A stretch of 64,000 bases of DNA from Lachnospiraceae bacterium A4 (GTDB lineage Bacteria; Bacillota; Clostridia; Lachnospirales; Lachnospiraceae). Of the stretch, positions 24,057 through 31,854 are shown in pieces. Position 1 is the first letter of the stretch; every line of letters starts with the position of its first letter. The stretch spans positions 62,001 through 126,000 of the forward strand of contig KE159563.1 of the NCBI GenBank assembly GCA_000403215.2, written 5' to 3'. Both the position numbers and the translations under genes were made by a program. The notes beneath the pieces are model-generated. The model ran no database searches. It saw only the letters and a program-made list of their open reading frames with translations, and had not been told where the DNA came from.

Positions 24057-25181
24057 TTATTGATCCGCCAGCGCCAGCCCCGCCTTCTTATTATAAGCAT
24101 GTTTTTCAGGGTCCTCATACGCATCCCAGAAGGAAGCGCCGAGGTTGAGCTTCTCCTCCACAAAATCCATATTGTTCATCGCTGTAGTCAGTATGGACAC
24201 CGCCAGCCTGATGCGCAGCCCCTCAAAGAAGTTCAGCACCTCCACAGGAAAGCGCCCGCGCAGCACCACCGCGTCAGGACAGAGCGCCTCATAGTCAATC
24301 GTATCCCTCGGGTGCGGTTTGATCAGAACTCTGTAGCCTTGGCAGTACTGTGCAAGGACATCGAGACAGACCCGCTTGCGCGCCTCCACATCGACCGGGT
24401 GCGGCTCTGTCAAAAAGCACGCAAACTCCTCTCCTTCCCGGGAGGGCCTAAGCTGCTGCATCAAGGCGTCCGAATCCTCGATAAACGCCTCTATCATCTG
24501 TCTTTTCTGCGCCGGAGTCAGCGCCTGTTCAAGCGGCTTTCTCGGCACCTCGACGAAACGCGGGCAGTCTGTCGGCACGACACTGCGGTCATTGATCTCC
24601 ATGTCAAGGCAGTACTTGCCCCAGCCATTCATGATAAAGATGAGATTGTGGCGCGAAAACCATGTTTTTAGCCGAAAGTGCCCGTGATTGGCAACGTAGG
24701 CGTCATCAAGGTTCTTGAGACAGTCGAGCCCGTCCTCCACCGCATGATAATACAGATGCCTGTAATTCAGATAATAGCCAATAGGGTCACTGTCACAGAA
24801 CACATAAATGTCCTCATACGCTGCAAAGTCGATGACCTCCATATAAGGGCACTCACATTTTGCGAGCTTTTTCGTGAAAATCATGCGGTTTAGCATGTGT
24901 TTTAACACATTGCTGTAATTCTTCCTGTACTTGGCAAGCTCCGGGAAAAAATCCTCCCGCTTCTCGTCCAGCGCGATGACCTCTTGAAAAATTCCCGTCT
25001 TAGCAAGCCTGTCCCCCAGACGCTCAAAATCTGTGGAGACAGAACTCAGCGCGATATCCGCTTTCCTGTAAGCATTTGCCGGCATCTCCCGCACCAGCTT
25101 CATCTCCTTCAAAGCTGCCACATACACATGATAAAAAGTATGGCAGACATAAATCCTGCTCTTTGTCTTTGCCTTTTTCAT
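24057..25181 (-). CDS. Sialyltransferase-like glycosyltransferase (EDG/HP motifs), candidate pseudaminyltransferase
   Basis: This 374-residue protein begins MKKAKTKSRIYVCHTFYHVY, resembling the opening of bacterial sialyl- and polysialyltransferases. It has the two signatures shared by those GT-B families (GT38, GT52, GT80): an acidic EDG at residues 149-151 (YHAVEDGLDCL) and HP at 290-291 (LIKPHPRDT). A Ser/Thr-rich segment (SILTTAMNN) further on is in the place of the CMP-binding serine motif. With a full CMP-Pse pathway 6 kb away and no other such enzyme seen, a role in transferring pseudaminic acid is the best inference. I chose the ATG at 25181 because GGGAGGT lies seven bases before it; an earlier GTG overlaps the preceding stop. 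Confidence 0.68.
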   Translation of the reverse strand: MKKAKTKSRIYVCHTFYHVYVAALKEMKLVREMPANAYRKADIALSSVSTDFERLGDRLAKTGIFQEVIALDEKREDFFPELAKYRKNYSNVLKHMLNRMIFTKKLAKCECPYMEVIDFAAYEDIYVFCDSDPIGYYLNYRHLYYHAVEDGLDCLKNLDDAYVANHGHFRLKTWFSRHNLIFIMNGWGKYCLDMEINDRSVVPTDCPRFVEVPRKPLEQALTPAQKRQMIEAFIEDSDALMQQLRPSREGEEFACFLTEPHPVDVEARKRVCLDVLAQYCQGYRVLIKPHPRDTIDYEALCPDAVVLRGRFPVEVLNFFEGLRIRLAVSILTTAMNNMDFVEEKLNLGASFWDAYEDPEKHAYNKKAGLALADQ

Positions 25182-25186
25182 CAACG

Positions 25187-26395
25187 TCACCTCCCGTCTG
25201 TCTTCACAGTTCTGGTATACTTATATCCACGTCTCGGCGCGATGAGCGGCGCCAGACTGAGCGGTCCCTCCTGTTCTGGCAATACGCTTCCGGCAATCAG
25301 CCCCTCGCAGAAGCGGTAAAGCCTGTCTGCCGCCTCTTTGGGATTCCATGTGCTCACAATCGTCTCATAAGCGTTGGCGCCAAGCGTTTTTTGCAGCGCC
25401 CCGTCTTGGCAGAGCATTCGTACCTGCTCTCGAAATTCCCGAAAATGTCCTGTCCTGTAAACAAGCCCGTTCTGCCCATGCCTGACAAGGAACGGAACCG
25501 CCCCGATGCCGCTCCCCGCCACGACTGCGCAGGCGCTGTTCATGGCCTCATTTAACACTGCGCCCCACCCTTCTAGGTAATTGCTCGTAAACAGAAAAAT
25601 ATTGGCTTCCTCCATAAACCGGCGGACATTCTGCGGCGGCTGGAAACCATGAAACGTTATGTGATGTTCCAGATGTGCGTCCGCTGCCTGCTTTTTTAAT
25701 TCTTCCTCCAGCGCCCCGCCGCCGACCATATCCAGATGAAAAGAAACTCCCTGCTGCGCCAGATACTTTGCTGCCCTCACCGCGTACTCCGGGTGTTTGA
25801 GTTTCAAGAACCGTCCCGCCCACAATATTCTGATTTCCGGCTTTCCGTCCGGGTCAAAATGCTGTTTCCGAAAAAATAAGTGATTCAGCTCATACGTGTG
25901 CAGCTCTGGAAAATACCCCCACACATATTTTTTGTCAGGATATGCATGGACCAGTTCGAAATCAGACGCCACATAAGCGCCATGGCACAGCAGATACACC
26001 GGCGCGTCGGCATACTGTGTGTGATCTTCATACTTTTTTTTCCTGCCCCGTGGAGAGATGGACTTCCACTGCCCCTCGCGATAGAGGCGTTCGCTGGCGC
26101 GAATCACGATTTTGCCCGCATTCAGCCGTGGCTTGATATAGCGCTCATCCTCCACGCCCCCAAACACGACCACATCGCTGTCCAGAATCCGCGCCGCACA
26201 CGCCTCCGGCTCTTCATAATACAGTTTCAAATAAGGAATCGAGCGGACTTCCTCCCCCCAGCCCATCTTCACCCGGTCCTCCTCCATCGGTGAAGTCTGT
26301 ATGAAGGCAAACGCCGCGCCCAGCTTCCGGTACAGCTCATTCGACATCGGAATCTGGTGATGGTTAATATAGTTTGACACAATTGTGAGTTTCAT
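25187..26395 (-). CDS. Family 4 glycosyltransferase
   Basis: This GT-B enzyme of about 403 residues has an N-terminal domain beginning MKLTIVSNYINHHQIPMSNE and a C-terminal glycos_transf_1 domain with RILWAGRFLKLKHPEYAV, ITFHGFQPPQNVRRF, the E-x7-E type segment LEGWGAVLNEAMNSACAVV (around residue 300) and PFLVRHGQNGLVY. It builds the lipid-linked repeat in the cytoplasm. The ATG at 26395 overlaps the stop of the upstream gene (ATGA), so the pair is translationally coupled. A GTG two codons upstream is possible but less likely. Donor and acceptor unknown. Confidence 0.88.
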   Translation of the reverse strand: MKLTIVSNYINHHQIPMSNELYRKLGAAFAFIQTSPMEEDRVKMGWGEEVRSIPYLKLYYEEPEACAARILDSDVVVFGGVEDERYIKPRLNAGKIVIRASERLYREGQWKSISPRGRKKKYEDHTQYADAPVYLLCHGAYVASDFELVHAYPDKKYVWGYFPELHTYELNHLFFRKQHFDPDGKPEIRILWAGRFLKLKHPEYAVRAAKYLAQQGVSFHLDMVGGGALEEELKKQAADAHLEHHITFHGFQPPQNVRRFMEEANIFLFTSNYLEGWGAVLNEAMNSACAVVAGSGIGAVPFLVRHGQNGLVYRTGHFREFREQVRMLCQDGALQKTLGANAYETIVSTWNPKEAADRLYRFCEGLIAGSVLPEQEGPLSLAPLIAPRRGYKYTRTVKTDGR

Positions 26396-27702
26396 ACGCA
26401 CGAACTCCCATATACAATCTCACGGTACATATCCAGCAGCCGCCTGTAATTTGTCTCTGGGTCATGCGTTCTCAGCGCATGCGTCTTGGCGTTTGAGGAG
26501 AGCGACATCGCGAGCTTGTCATCCTCAAAAATGCGCAGAATACAGTCCTTTAGGCGCTTGGATTTATCTTTAGGATACAGGAAGCCATCCTTCCCGTCAT
26601 GAACCAGATTGTGCACACCGCCCACATTGGCGCACACCACAGGCACGCCCAGAAGCATCGCCTCCCCGACGGAGTTGGGCGAATTTTCGATCGCGGACGG
26701 GCATAAAAATACATGTGATTTCAAAAAGCGGGCGCACATCTTGTCAGACTGTAGCCTGCCGACAAACTTGACATGATTCTGGAGCTTATGCTTCTTAATC
26801 TGGTTGACCAGAAACTTGCCATAGCCCGACAGCCTGATTTTATCCCGAATACTGTCGTGTGCCGTGATGACATCTCCCGCCACATAGACCACAGTCTCCT
26901 CATACTCCTCCACCAGTTCTGGGAGAATCTCCAGAACGTAATGCAGTCCCTTAATAGGATAATTTCCTTGACTGAGAAACAAAGAATAACGCTCGATCCG
27001 ATCAATATTCCACGTGTCACGATAGAAATCTGGACGCAGTGTCTCGTTCATAAAATGATATTTGGCATTCGGCGCGAGCTTCCTGGTCATCTCCCTGTCA
27101 AAATCCGTCCTTCCAGTGATATGCCCGACCTGTGACAGCGCTTCCTTTTCATAAGTACCGCGCTTTGCAAACTTCGCTTGCTGGTCAAACAAGCCATCCC
27201 GTTTCAGGATATCCCGAAATGTCTTTTTCTTCTGAACAGAATAGGGCAGGTCTGCCATGTACACCTCCGCAATAGCGCTGCACAGTCCCTGTATGCCAAT
27301 CAGTGTCCGCTCCGGGTGGTTAAATGCCCGGACACAAGCGAGGGTGTGCGGATACTCCGTCCCGAAAATATGCACAAGATCCGGCTCAAAATCCCTGAGC
27401 ACCGCCCCGAGACTCTGCTCCATGCTGTCATCATAGATCTCAGGGTGAACCGTATCCTCCCTGAAAATATAGTAGGTGATGCCCTCCGCCTTATCCTTGA
27501 TAAACGATGCAGTATCCCCCTTCACAAATGAACGGTTTTCTGATTCCGGGAAACAAATAGCAAGTGTTATGTCATTTCTCTCCTGATGAGACACCAGCTT
27601 TCCCGCAAGCCCGGACAACCACCCCTCCTTGACTACCATCTTCTGCCCCAGACTCTTGGCAATAAATGGGAGCATGATATTACACAACCACAGAACCTTC
27701 AT
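26392..27702 (-). CDS. Family 4 glycosyltransferase
   Basis: This 436-residue GT-B protein starts MKVLWLCNIMLPFIAKSLG, with family blocks EPDLVHIFGTEYPHTL, SLFLSQGNYPIKGLHYVLE, HVKFVGRLQSDKM and NSPNSVGEAMLLGVPVVC, the last being the nucleotide-sugar binding E-x7-E region. It ends KTHALRTHDPETNYRRLLDMY. It acts as a cytoplasmic sugar transferase on the lipid-linked intermediate. The start is supported by a GGGGGA box upstream. It is coupled to the next family 4 enzyme by overlapping stop and start codons. Confidence 0.88.
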   Translation of the reverse strand: MKVLWLCNIMLPFIAKSLGQKMVVKEGWLSGLAGKLVSHQERNDITLAICFPESENRSFVKGDTASFIKDKAEGITYYIFREDTVHPEIYDDSMEQSLGAVLRDFEPDLVHIFGTEYPHTLACVRAFNHPERTLIGIQGLCSAIAEVYMADLPYSVQKKKTFRDILKRDGLFDQQAKFAKRGTYEKEALSQVGHITGRTDFDREMTRKLAPNAKYHFMNETLRPDFYRDTWNIDRIERYSLFLSQGNYPIKGLHYVLEILPELVEEYEETVVYVAGDVITAHDSIRDKIRLSGYGKFLVNQIKKHKLQNHVKFVGRLQSDKMCARFLKSHVFLCPSAIENSPNSVGEAMLLGVPVVCANVGGVHNLVHDGKDGFLYPKDKSKRLKDCILRIFEDDKLAMSLSSNAKTHALRTHDPETNYRRLLDMYREIVYGSSCV

Positions 27703-27753
27703 AAAAATCCCCCTATTTCATTTTTCTTGATTCTACAATCTGCCTCCATGCGA

Positions 27754-28569
27754 TTATCTTTTAGACCGGTCCTTATAAATGGCAGTCTTGATGCCATTGT
27801 AGACCCCTGACAAATATGCATTGCCCGCGATCGCACTGCGAAGCGGCGCCAGTGTGAGCAGCATGACCAGCCGATAGAAATCCGCTTTCTTTTTTCCCAT
27901 ATAATGTACCACGATCTCACGGTGCTGGCGCGCAGAGCGTTTCCTGTTCTCCTTCGTCTCCGAGTAGCCGCCGCCCTCATACGAAGCGATCACCTCAGGG
28001 ACATAGCATATCGCTGCCTTTCTCTTATAATAACACCATAAAAAATGTTCATAGTCCGCTCTTACAGTATACTTTGGCAGATAACCTCTCTTGTCAAACA
28101 GCGTCCGGTGGTAAAAGCAGGTCTGATGGCAAGGCACATTTCTATAACAGGTGAAATCATTGATTTCAGGCGCCGCATAAATGATGGTATCCAGTGCCTT
28201 ATGATATAGATTTCCATAGATAATATCTGCTTTTTTATGTTTTATTTCATCTGTTATCCGCTCTAAAACATGTTCGTCATAGAAGCTGTCTCCCGCATTG
28301 AGAAACAGGAAATACGTTCCCGCTGCAAGCTTCACCGCCTGATTCATGGCATCGTAAATCCCGTTATCTTTTAGTCGGTGCACATGAAGCCGGCTGTCCT
28401 GATACGCTGACGCCAGCGCTTCGACAGAACCGTCCGTCGAGCCGCCATCTTTGATCACCACCTCAAAATTGCGGTAGGTTTGACCAAGAATACTCTTTAC
28501 TGTATCACACAGCCGCTGCCCTGCATTGAGACAAACGACTATCACACTGTACTTCGTTCCCTGTTCCAT
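27754..28569 (-). CDS. Family 2 glycosyltransferase
   Basis: This 271-residue GT-A enzyme has YSVIVVCLNAGQRLCDTV at the start, VVIKDGGSTDGSVEAL, and YFLFLNAGDSFYDEHVLERI with the aspartate motif near residue 95. A histidine- and cysteine-bearing stretch (VPCHQTCFYHRTLFDKRGY) follows, typical of WcaA/WcaE-type transferases in exopolysaccharide loci. The C-terminal 60 residues include an amphipathic helix that may touch the membrane. GGAGGC upstream supports the start. Confidence 0.88.
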   Translation of the reverse strand: MEQGTKYSVIVVCLNAGQRLCDTVKSILGQTYRNFEVVIKDGGSTDGSVEALASAYQDSRLHVHRLKDNGIYDAMNQAVKLAAGTYFLFLNAGDSFYDEHVLERITDEIKHKKADIIYGNLYHKALDTIIYAAPEINDFTCYRNVPCHQTCFYHRTLFDKRGYLPKYTVRADYEHFLWCYYKRKAAICYVPEVIASYEGGGYSETKENRKRSARQHREIVVHYMGKKKADFYRLVMLLTLAPLRSAIAGNAYLSGVYNGIKTAIYKDRSKR

Positions 28570-28602
28570 CTCTCTGCGCCTCCAAACATTTCATAATACT
28601 TG

Positions 28603-29778
28603 CTATTCATAGATGTACCGCTGTGTCTCAAAAAGCCAGCTCCGATAAGGAAGCAGTCCCACGCCGTTCTCATGCGCCTTCCATAAAAATACCATAAAAT
28701 AAAGGAGGCACACCGCATAGACAACAGCCGTTACGCGCCTTCGCGTTTTCTGTTCTGTGATGTAATGTAAGATGAGTGGAATCATCAATAACTGTGATAC
28801 CCCAAAATAATAAGAGATGCGCGTCACCACCGGCAGAAAATAGAAAAACGTCCCTGACACAAGCGCCAAGAGATTGAGCTGCCCATAGAACCGCAGCGCG
28901 CGCTCCCAGCTCTGATCACTATTCTCAGGGTCACGCGGCGCCTGCACATACACAAACCAGCCATACAGGGCAAGCGCCAAAAGTGGTCTCAAACTGCTGA
29001 ACAGACTGTCAAACAGACTGGGCGTCTCAAGATAGATTGTATTTTTGTAAGACGGATACAACACCAGTGCCAGCTTTAAGATCAAGCCTTTCCCCGCGAA
29101 ACAGAGTGCACACACGGCAAGCCCCGCAGCAATCTGCCACTTTTTCCACGCAAAGGAAGCAATCCAGTACATCGGCAGCACCAATAACACCGATTTGTGA
29201 AAAAACGCCGCCACCACAATCCAGAACACAAACTTGATGCCATCCCGCTCCAACACATATTTCATCGAATAAAGCGCCAGCGCCAGCGCCAAATAATAAC
29301 GCACGGTGTTAAATGTCTGAAAATACAGTCCCATCATCATAAACAGAAAAAATGTCTGGGAAAAATCCACACTCTGCCGCCAGAATGCTTTCAGAAAAAA
29401 ATATAGTGTCACAAAAGCAAAGACTGCAAAGACCAGCTCATAATACTCGCCGCCCATAATGCCATACAAGAACCGGACCAGCACATTAAACCCTGCCTCC
29501 GTCACTACATACCCGCCGACATACGCCTCATGTGCCGTCTGCGTATACTGCCTGTAATCATTCCCGATGTCAAACCGCAGTGCCGACACCATGAACAAAA
29601 TACCAAAAATCCCCGTCATATACAGACGGTTTCGAACGCTCTTTACAGACCGCTCACCGCCAACCCAGACTGGTTCGTCTGCGGCATAGGGCTGTATGCG
29701 GTATGCCATAACGCAGGTCCCCGCCGCAAGCAACATATAGAACACGATAGAAAAAATTCTGTCCACTGCCACGATCAC
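28603..29778 (-). CDS. EpsG/Wzy-like polysaccharide polymerase
   Basis: This protein of about 391 residues has ten or so hydrophobic helices and the EpsG-family block SALRFDIGNDYRQYTQTAHEA after the second helix. EpsG-type proteins are thought to polymerise repeat units outside the membrane, analogous to Wzy. I set the start at a GTG (29778) that overlaps the TGA of the upstream glycosyltransferase. A longer frame from an ATG at 29847 would overlap that gene by 73 bases and adds a hydrophilic stretch unlike the family. A second GTG two codons later has better ribosome-site spacing. With this gene and the O-antigen-ligase-like gene at the left edge, the locus may have two polymerising or ligating enzymes. 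Confidence 0.78.
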   Translation of the reverse strand: MIVAVDRIFSIVFYMLLAAGTCVMAYRIQPYAADEPVWVGGERSVKSVRNRLYMTGIFGILFMVSALRFDIGNDYRQYTQTAHEAYVGGYVVTEAGFNVLVRFLYGIMGGEYYELVFAVFAFVTLYFFLKAFWRQSVDFSQTFFLFMMMGLYFQTFNTVRYYLALALALYSMKYVLERDGIKFVFWIVVAAFFHKSVLLVLPMYWIASFAWKKWQIAAGLAVCALCFAGKGLILKLALVLYPSYKNTIYLETPSLFDSLFSSLRPLLALALYGWFVYVQAPRDPENSDQSWERALRFYGQLNLLALVSGTFFYFLPVVTRISYYFGVSQLLMIPLILHYITEQKTRRRVTAVVYAVCLLYFMVFLWKAHENGVGLLPYRSWLFETQRYIYE

Positions 29779-30557
29779 AATCCCTCTACTGATTTGATTC
29801 CTTTTTTCATCAGCGCCAGCGCATTTTTCATTGGAATCTTTGTGCACATCACCTTACCGTGCACCAAGAGAAAGCGCACCGACATCAGATATGCAAGACC
29901 TCCATACAGAAAATGGTACAACACCCCTCTGTCGATAAAAAATTTGTCATTGTATCCCTGAAACCATGTGGATTCCCGCTCACACTCCTCGCCAATCTCA
30001 ATTGGCACTGCATAGACCACCAATCCGTATTTCAGACAATCCTTCAGAAAAAGACTGTCCTCCCCGTTGCTGTACCTCGCGCCGCCGCCAAACAGCAATG
30101 AAAAAGTAATATGCGATGCGTGCAGCTTCTCCCGCCGCACCGCAAAGGAGTACGTGGGATAACGCCCCGCATTCCATATATGGACCCGGTGAAACGCCTC
30201 TGTGTGATACGTCGCCCTCGATGCACCAACCCGCATATTAAATAACAGCAGGTCTGCTTCAGGATGCGCCGCAAAAGCGTCCAGAATGCGCCGCTCATAC
30301 CCCGTATCATAGACAATATCCTCATCGGAAAACAGCACAATATCCCCCTCGGCGCGCAGCAGCGCATTGTTTCTGCTAAGCCCCACACCTTTTTCCTGAA
30401 ATTCATAACACTGTATCCGCCTGCCGTTGTGCATATACTCCTCATAACCAAAATGATCGGTCTGGTTCACGATAATCGCATCGGTTTGCAGATGCATACG
30501 GTCTGCCAGCGTCATAATCTCCTGATTTACAGAAGAGACCAACACCTGTAATTTCAT
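29775..30557 (-). CDS. GT-A-fold glycosyltransferase (family 2-like)
   Basis: This 260-residue protein begins MKLQVLVSSVNQEIMTLADR. It has VGLSRNNALLRAEGDIVLFSDED: the RNNAL helix and SDED metal site are the family 2 nucleotide-sugar pocket in compact form. Later blocks include GGGARYSNGEDSLFLKDCL (the aspartates expected for the catalytic base) and STWFQGYNDKFF. This resembles EpsJ/WaaB-unlike stand-alone GT-A proteins often found beside EpsG. The start at 30557 follows GGAGGT by seven bases. Downstream it is coupled to the EpsG-like gene by a GTGA overlap. Confidence 0.78.
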   Translation of the reverse strand: MKLQVLVSSVNQEIMTLADRMHLQTDAIIVNQTDHFGYEEYMHNGRRIQCYEFQEKGVGLSRNNALLRAEGDIVLFSDEDIVYDTGYERRILDAFAAHPEADLLLFNMRVGASRATYHTEAFHRVHIWNAGRYPTYSFAVRREKLHASHITFSLLFGGGARYSNGEDSLFLKDCLKYGLVVYAVPIEIGEECERESTWFQGYNDKFFIDRGVLYHFLYGGLAYLMSVRFLLVHGKVMCTKIPMKNALALMKKGIKSVEGL

Positions 30558-30598
30558 ACGCCCCACCTCCTGCCAATATTATTTTTTTATGTGTACTC

Positions 30599-30828
30599 GT
30601 TGCGTCCGCAACTTCTTCCTATGAATGACCCTGTTCTTCTCTCGTGCTGACTGCTCTTTGCGTCCAGCAACTTCTTCTTATGAGCAACCCTGTTCTTCTC
30701 TCGTGCTGACATGCTCATTGCGTCCAGCAACTTTTTTCCTACGATGAGCGACTCTGCTCTTCTCTCGTGCTGACTCTCTCGTTATCAGCTGTAACTTCTT
30801 CCTATGAGCGCCCCTGTGCATAATAGAA
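30599..30828. repeat. Imperfect tandem repeat, about 3.5 copies of 59-64 bp
   Basis: A unit containing GCGTCCAGCAACTTCTTCCT, then ATGAGC, ACCCTGTTCTTCTCTCGTGC and TGAC recurs, with its CAACTTCTT block near 30609, 30668, 30728 and 30793. The fourth, partial copy runs into the last codons and stop of the Wzz-like gene, so the array looks like repeated duplication of that gene's 3' end. Copies differ by small indels and substitutions. No spacer sequences separate them, so it is not CRISPR. No gene is seen in the 244-bp spacer. Confidence 0.85.
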
Positions 30829-31842
30829 ACGCATCCACCAAGTCTGTGCCTGCACGAGCACTGCACCCACAACCCTGCCGCCGCGCAGCTGTACATATTG
30901 TATCTCATCTGTTATTTTTTCTCTGTAAGTCCTTCCAAACGGAATGACCGCCACAAACGCCGTCTCCTGCCCCTCATATAGCTCCTTCTTCCGGTCACAT
31001 ATTTCACAACATATGTTATCTATCAGTCCCCTGCGCGTGATCTCCTCCAGAAACGCTGAGGCCTCCTGCCCCTGTGCGGCATCCAGCAGCACAATCTTAC
31101 GATACTGCTGTGCCAGCATGCTCAGACCGCCAGCCAGCATCTCTGCCTGCCGCCGCGATACCCCGCACTCCCGCTCGCGGCGCGCCGGCTCAAACGTCAT
31201 GCCATAGACAGGAAGTCCCAGCCGCACCGTGATATCACGCTTTGTATAAAACGCCGACCCTAGACAGAAGCGAAACGCAGCCGCAAACACGCCGCACGCT
31301 GCGGCTGCCACTGCGCCGAGAAACGCCGCACGCCAGCCAAAATACGGAATTTTCTCCAATGCAGTTTCCCGGTCTTTTATTTTATAAATTTCCTCAAACT
31401 CCTTTTTTAACGCGCCAAACTCCTCCAGCGCCGTCCCAAGCGCTTCCTTGACAGCTTGCACCTGCGCGGCTTCCTGTCCCCGGACAGTAACGGTCAGATA
31501 GCGCACATCTGATAAAATAGCAGCCGTTATCATCGTTTCTACATCGTCCCTGTCATAGCTGCTTCCCAGCAGCTCCATCGCCCTGCCAAGGATTTCATCT
31601 CCCCTGATCGCTTCATTCCATGTAAATGCATTGTAATAGTCCCTCGCCTTGTAGCGCCCTTCCTCAAACTCAATATAGTACTCTGTCTCCGATACAAAAC
31701 AGGCATTTCTTGATGCGTCCAGTGCGACCATCAAATAAAGACCGCTGCCCAAAACGGCACCGGCCACTGCCAATAGAAACAATCTGGGCAATCTGGCGAG
31801 AAACACGGTGAGCATTGCCCTGCTGTCAATTCCCTGCTGCAT
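30802..31842 (-). CDS. Wzz-like chain-length/co-polymerase protein with divergent cytoplasmic tail
   Basis: This 346-residue protein has one helix near residues 18-40, an outside domain (about 41-165, with WNEAIRGDEILGRAMELLG and YLTVTVRGQEAAQVQAV as in Wzz-type proteins) and a second helix near 168-190. About 155 cytoplasmic residues follow. These recall a bacterial tyrosine kinase domain in outline (IVLLDAAQGQEASAFLEEI) but have no Walker A loop and no tyrosine cluster. It probably sets chain length together with the polymerase. The final codons fall in the first copy of a tandem repeat that continues downstream, so its C-terminus may vary between strains. Confidence 0.68.
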   Translation of the reverse strand: MQQGIDSRAMLTVFLARLPRLFLLAVAGAVLGSGLYLMVALDASRNACFVSETEYYIEFEEGRYKARDYYNAFTWNEAIRGDEILGRAMELLGSSYDRDDVETMITAAILSDVRYLTVTVRGQEAAQVQAVKEALGTALEEFGALKKEFEEIYKIKDRETALEKIPYFGWRAAFLGAVAAAACGVFAAAFRFCLGSAFYTKRDITVRLGLPVYGMTFEPARRERECGVSRRQAEMLAGGLSMLAQQYRKIVLLDAAQGQEASAFLEEITRRGLIDNICCEICDRKKELYEGQETAFVAVIPFGRTYREKITDEIQYVQLRGGRVVGAVLVQAQTWWMRFYYAQGRS

Positions 31843-31854
31843 CCAATTCCCCCT

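Noticed and set aside
29779-29847. Longer N-terminus of the EpsG-like protein
   Set aside because: It would overlap the upstream glycosyltransferase by 73 bases and is hydrophilic, unlike the family's membrane-starting N-terminus.
30599-30828. Repeats as a CRISPR array
   Set aside because: The units are contiguous 59-64 bp tandem copies with no unique spacers, are imperfect, and no cas gene is near.
30678-30908. A small arginine- and lysine-rich open frame across the tandem repeats
   Set aside because: It overlaps the Wzz-like coding region in another frame and its length comes from the repeat structure; no ribosome binding site was found.
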